64,000 nucleotides of DNA, from positions 1-64,000 of the forward strand of contig NZ_JAINFL010000007.1 in NCBI RefSeq assembly GCF_022458895.1. The letters run 5' to 3'. The position numbers were made by a program, and so were the translations under genes. This DNA comes from Roseihalotalea indica (GTDB taxonomy: Bacteria > Bacteroidota > Bacteroidia > Cytophagales > Cyclobacteriaceae). Below the pieces are notes generated by a model. It was not told the origin of the DNA, did not search any database, and was given only the letters and a program-made list of their open reading frames with translations. Shown here in pieces: positions 61,860 to 64,000 of this stretch (within the stretch, counting starts at the first letter, position 1; each line of letters starts with the position of its first letter).

Positions 61860-64000
61860 TCAAGGTTTAGATTTCATTACAATATTATCTTCTGAAAGAT
61901 GAATCATTTCATATTTCCCGGGTAAAGCTTTAAAATACAATGCCTTCCCATCAATACTTGCTTCTTTTGTGAGTACCTCTTTGCCATTTCTCTTAATTGA
62001 CCACAAACCAGGCTCAACATCACAAAGTAAAACCCTCATCAATTGATCCCCTTCAATGTCAAAACTACCAGATGTTAGCAGTTGTCCACTTTTACTGAAT
62101 GTAACAATACGGTCTAAAAATTTTGCGCCAATCAAATCTCCACTAACAATCTTTTCTGCATCAGGGGCCGAAGTATTTGCATCCATTACTGCCATTACAT
62201 GTAAAAACTCATCGTCGGTGTTAGCCTTAGAAGGTGATACCTCTATTCTCCATTTGAGTTCTTCAGCCGCTTTGGTGGTAACTTCTCCACCGGGGAAATT
62301 CTGATCCACTACCCAGTAATCTTTTCCAGGCCCACCAATTGCTTTAATATTTGGGTTTTGCGGTGCCAAGGTGTATGATACTAATTTACCGTTTTGACCG
62401 TCTTTTCTTAGAATAGTAGACTTGTTTCCTGAAATTTCAGGCTTGTGCATTGAGTGCAGTAGAAAAGCTTTTTTGAATGAAGCGTCAGTAGAAATTAACC
62501 GGTCATAAACTACAAAAACGCACGGATATTTAGCATCATCAGTGTTGAAAGTAACCATAGAACGGGTCACCTTCTTCGCACGGTTTCGGTTTACTCCATT
62601 GGAGTAATTATATCCTTCAGTGATATCTCCGCTAAGGTAACTATACTCAGGCTTAATCTGGTCAGGACCGAACTCATGAGCAAGCACTGCACCGTATTTA
62701 TAACCATTTTTTGGATTTATTAAATCATCAAAATAATTAGGCTGTAAATCATTATTTAATGGCCAACGCACGCCACCATCTACTTTAACATTCGTCCAGC
62801 CCTCTCCGCCATACTTTTCTTTCGGATCATAGATAATAAGTCCGTTGTGAGCGATAGTTGAGCGGTAGTAATTCTTCCAGTGGCTAGAATTAAATTTACT
62901 GGTTGAGCTCTCTTGATACAATCCACTATCGCCGGTTAGATTACCCCGATAATAGATCTGAAATGTACCAAAATCTTTATGTTGATGAGCTCCCCAATAA
63001 TATTGCCCAATACGCATGTGTACAATAGCAGTAGGAGAAAATTTTCCTAAAAAATCCCATCCAGTGCGGGCAATCATTTCAGAGCCAACTGGTTCAGGAA
63101 AATATTTAGTTAAAGGCAGTTCTGCTATGGACTTTTTAGGAGCATCTACGGGACGGAAAAGGAACTGAATGAAGAAATCAGTCATGTCCTTATTATATTC
63201 CTTAAATATCTCCATGTCAGTGATCCATCGCAGATATGGGTCATCATAATACTCTCCAGTTAGCCCTAAAGGGCCCTTAATTTTTGTCCATACCCCGCTG
63301 TCATCACTAATATCACCTCGTCTTATCATTTGTTTATCAGGGCGTAAGCTATAGATAAATTGATAAGGTACATATTGCATATCAGAGACGAATAAATCCT
63401 TACCTGTAATCTTCTTAATAAGCCAAGCTATTTGTATTTCAGGTGTATAATAGCCTCCGCCATAGTGTCCCTGGTGGTGCATATGCGATTTATAATAGAA
63501 ATTTCTGGAGTCCTGAAAGTTCTCAAAAAATATCTTCATCGCATTATTAAATATCTTAGGATCTTCGTCGTAAATGGCTAGTCCGGCAATTATTTGATTC
63601 CAGAACCAACCCGCCGCTGTATGTCCAACTAAGGCATCTTCTGCGTTCCTAGCAGGCCAATAGGGCGCATGCTCATTATGTATACGGGCGAACTGATTTT
63701 GAAACTGTTTTTTCTGATCTGAAGTCAGTAAGTCATAGCACCAATCATACACACAAGCTGCCTGAAAAACTAAGTTCCAAACCTTTCGCCCATCGGCTTC
63801 GGCATCCATGTTTGTTAAACTTTTTAAGGCTGATAGGATGGCTCCGAGCCCATCACTTTTTTTTCCATCTAATAAATAGCGGAAAGCTTGCAACGTTGAT
63901 TGGCTACTGCCATAAATAGTGTTTTTTATATTAGAAAATTCGGGAGCATTAATTTTCTTTTTGAGATTAGGGATATCAGAAGGCAGAATATAAACTCTTG
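61860..64000 (-). CDS. Heparinase II/III-like protein, N-terminus beyond the window
   Basis: The frame is open to the right edge; 713 residues are visible, starting RVYILPSDIPNLKKK. N-terminal (alpha/alpha) toroid elements include VYDWCYDLLTSDQKKQFQNQF, GHTAAGWFWNQIIAG and HMHHQGHYGGGYY. The C-terminal beta part contains YWGAHQHKDFGTFQIYYRGNLTGDSGLYQ and YRSTIAHNGLIIYDP, the heparinase II/III-like signature with the conserved His-Asp and a Tyr-Arg stretch. The family consists of polysaccharide lyases, some in EPS clusters. A TTG at 63893 is an internal codon, not the start. The precise substrate is not known. Confidence 0.82.
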   Translation of the reverse strand, partial: RVYILPSDIPNLKKKINAPEFSNIKNTIYGSSQSTLQAFRYLLDGKKSDGLGAILSALKSLTNMDAEADGRKVWNLVFQAACVYDWCYDLLTSDQKKQFQNQFARIHNEHAPYWPARNAEDALVGHTAAGWFWNQIIAGLAIYDEDPKIFNNAMKIFFENFQDSRNFYYKSHMHHQGHYGGGYYTPEIQIAWLIKKITGKDLFVSDMQYVPYQFIYSLRPDKQMIRRGDISDDSGVWTKIKGPLGLTGEYYDDPYLRWITDMEIFKEYNKDMTDFFIQFLFRPVDAPKKSIAELPLTKYFPEPVGSEMIARTGWDFLGKFSPTAIVHMRIGQYYWGAHQHKDFGTFQIYYRGNLTGDSGLYQESSTSKFNSSHWKNYYRSTIAHNGLIIYDPKEKYGGEGWTNVKVDGGVRWPLNNDLQPNYFDDLINPKNGYKYGAVLAHEFGPDQIKPEYSYLSGDITEGYNYSNGVNRNRAKKVTRSMVTFNTDDAKYPCVFVVYDRLISTDASFKKAFLLHSMHKPEISGNKSTILRKDGQNGKLVSYTLAPQNPNIKAIGGPGKDYWVVDQNFPGGEVTTKAAEELKWRIEVSPSKANTDDEFLHVMAVMDANTSAPDAEKIVSGDLIGAKFLDRIVTFSKSGQLLTSGSFDIEGDQLMRVLLCDVEPGLWSIKRNGKEVLTKEASIDGKALYFKALPGKYEMIHLSEDNIVMKSKP

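Noticed and set aside
63891..63893. TTG as the start of the heparinase-like gene
   Set aside because: The reading frame continues without a stop to the right edge of the window and the upstream residues look like family sequence (RVYILPSDIPNLKKK).

Overview
This window looks like chromosomal DNA from a Bacteroidota bacterium, probably a free-living or marine member of the Cytophagales. The evidence is a SusC/SusD pair driven by an ECF sigma/FecR couple, several promoter boxes of the form TAnnTTTG, the parA-parB-DUF5683-dapB-lepB order, and DUF4136 and DUF3817 proteins. No rRNA, tRNA, CRISPR array, transposase or phage module was seen. The genus call is inference.

Layout. 1-0.5 kb: the end of a WecA/MraY-type sugar-phosphate transferase. 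0.8-10.9 kb (minus): a polysaccharide-utilisation-like locus, in transcription order Tat-exported protein, ECF sigma, FecR anti-sigma, SusC, SusD, S1 sulfatase. 11.2-13.1 kb (minus): a tetR gene followed by two small membrane proteins and a rhodanese, with the same operator-like palindrome before tetR and again before the downstream genes. 13.2-15.3 kb: a coupled radical-SAM/partner pair of the family linked to uracil-DNA glycosylase. 15.3-19.0 kb: NhaC antiporter and a trans-sulfuration PLP enzyme, set among an unusual family of paired inverted repeats in which both arms change together. 19.0-33.4 kb: housekeeping genes (topA, sixA, GDPD, apaG, ung, lepB, dapB, parB, parA) mixed with small membrane proteins and methyltransferases. 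33.7-41.8 kb: GNAT-like protein, PfkB kinase, an egtB-egtD ergothioneine pair, hemB and purL.

41.9-64.0 kb: a visibly AT-richer exopolysaccharide/capsule cluster. It encodes a Wza-like exporter, a Wzc-like copolymerase/BY-kinase, five GT2-domain units in four genes plus one further GT2 protein and one GT4, a pyruvyl transferase, a Wzy-like polymerase, an MDR-Gfo/Idh/MocA fusion oxidoreductase, a PaaK/CapK-like adenylate enzyme, a CapA-like protein, an acyltransferase-3, a methyltransferase and a heparinase II/III-like protein that runs off the right edge. No flippase or initiating transferase is visible inside the cluster, so it probably continues past 64 kb.

The observations most worth follow-up are the covarying inverted-repeat family (15.28-18.86 kb), the twin TetR operators, the radical-SAM DNA-repair-like pair, the two-gene ergothioneine operon and the polysaccharide gene set with its long-range inverted repeat at 61.66-61.80 kb.
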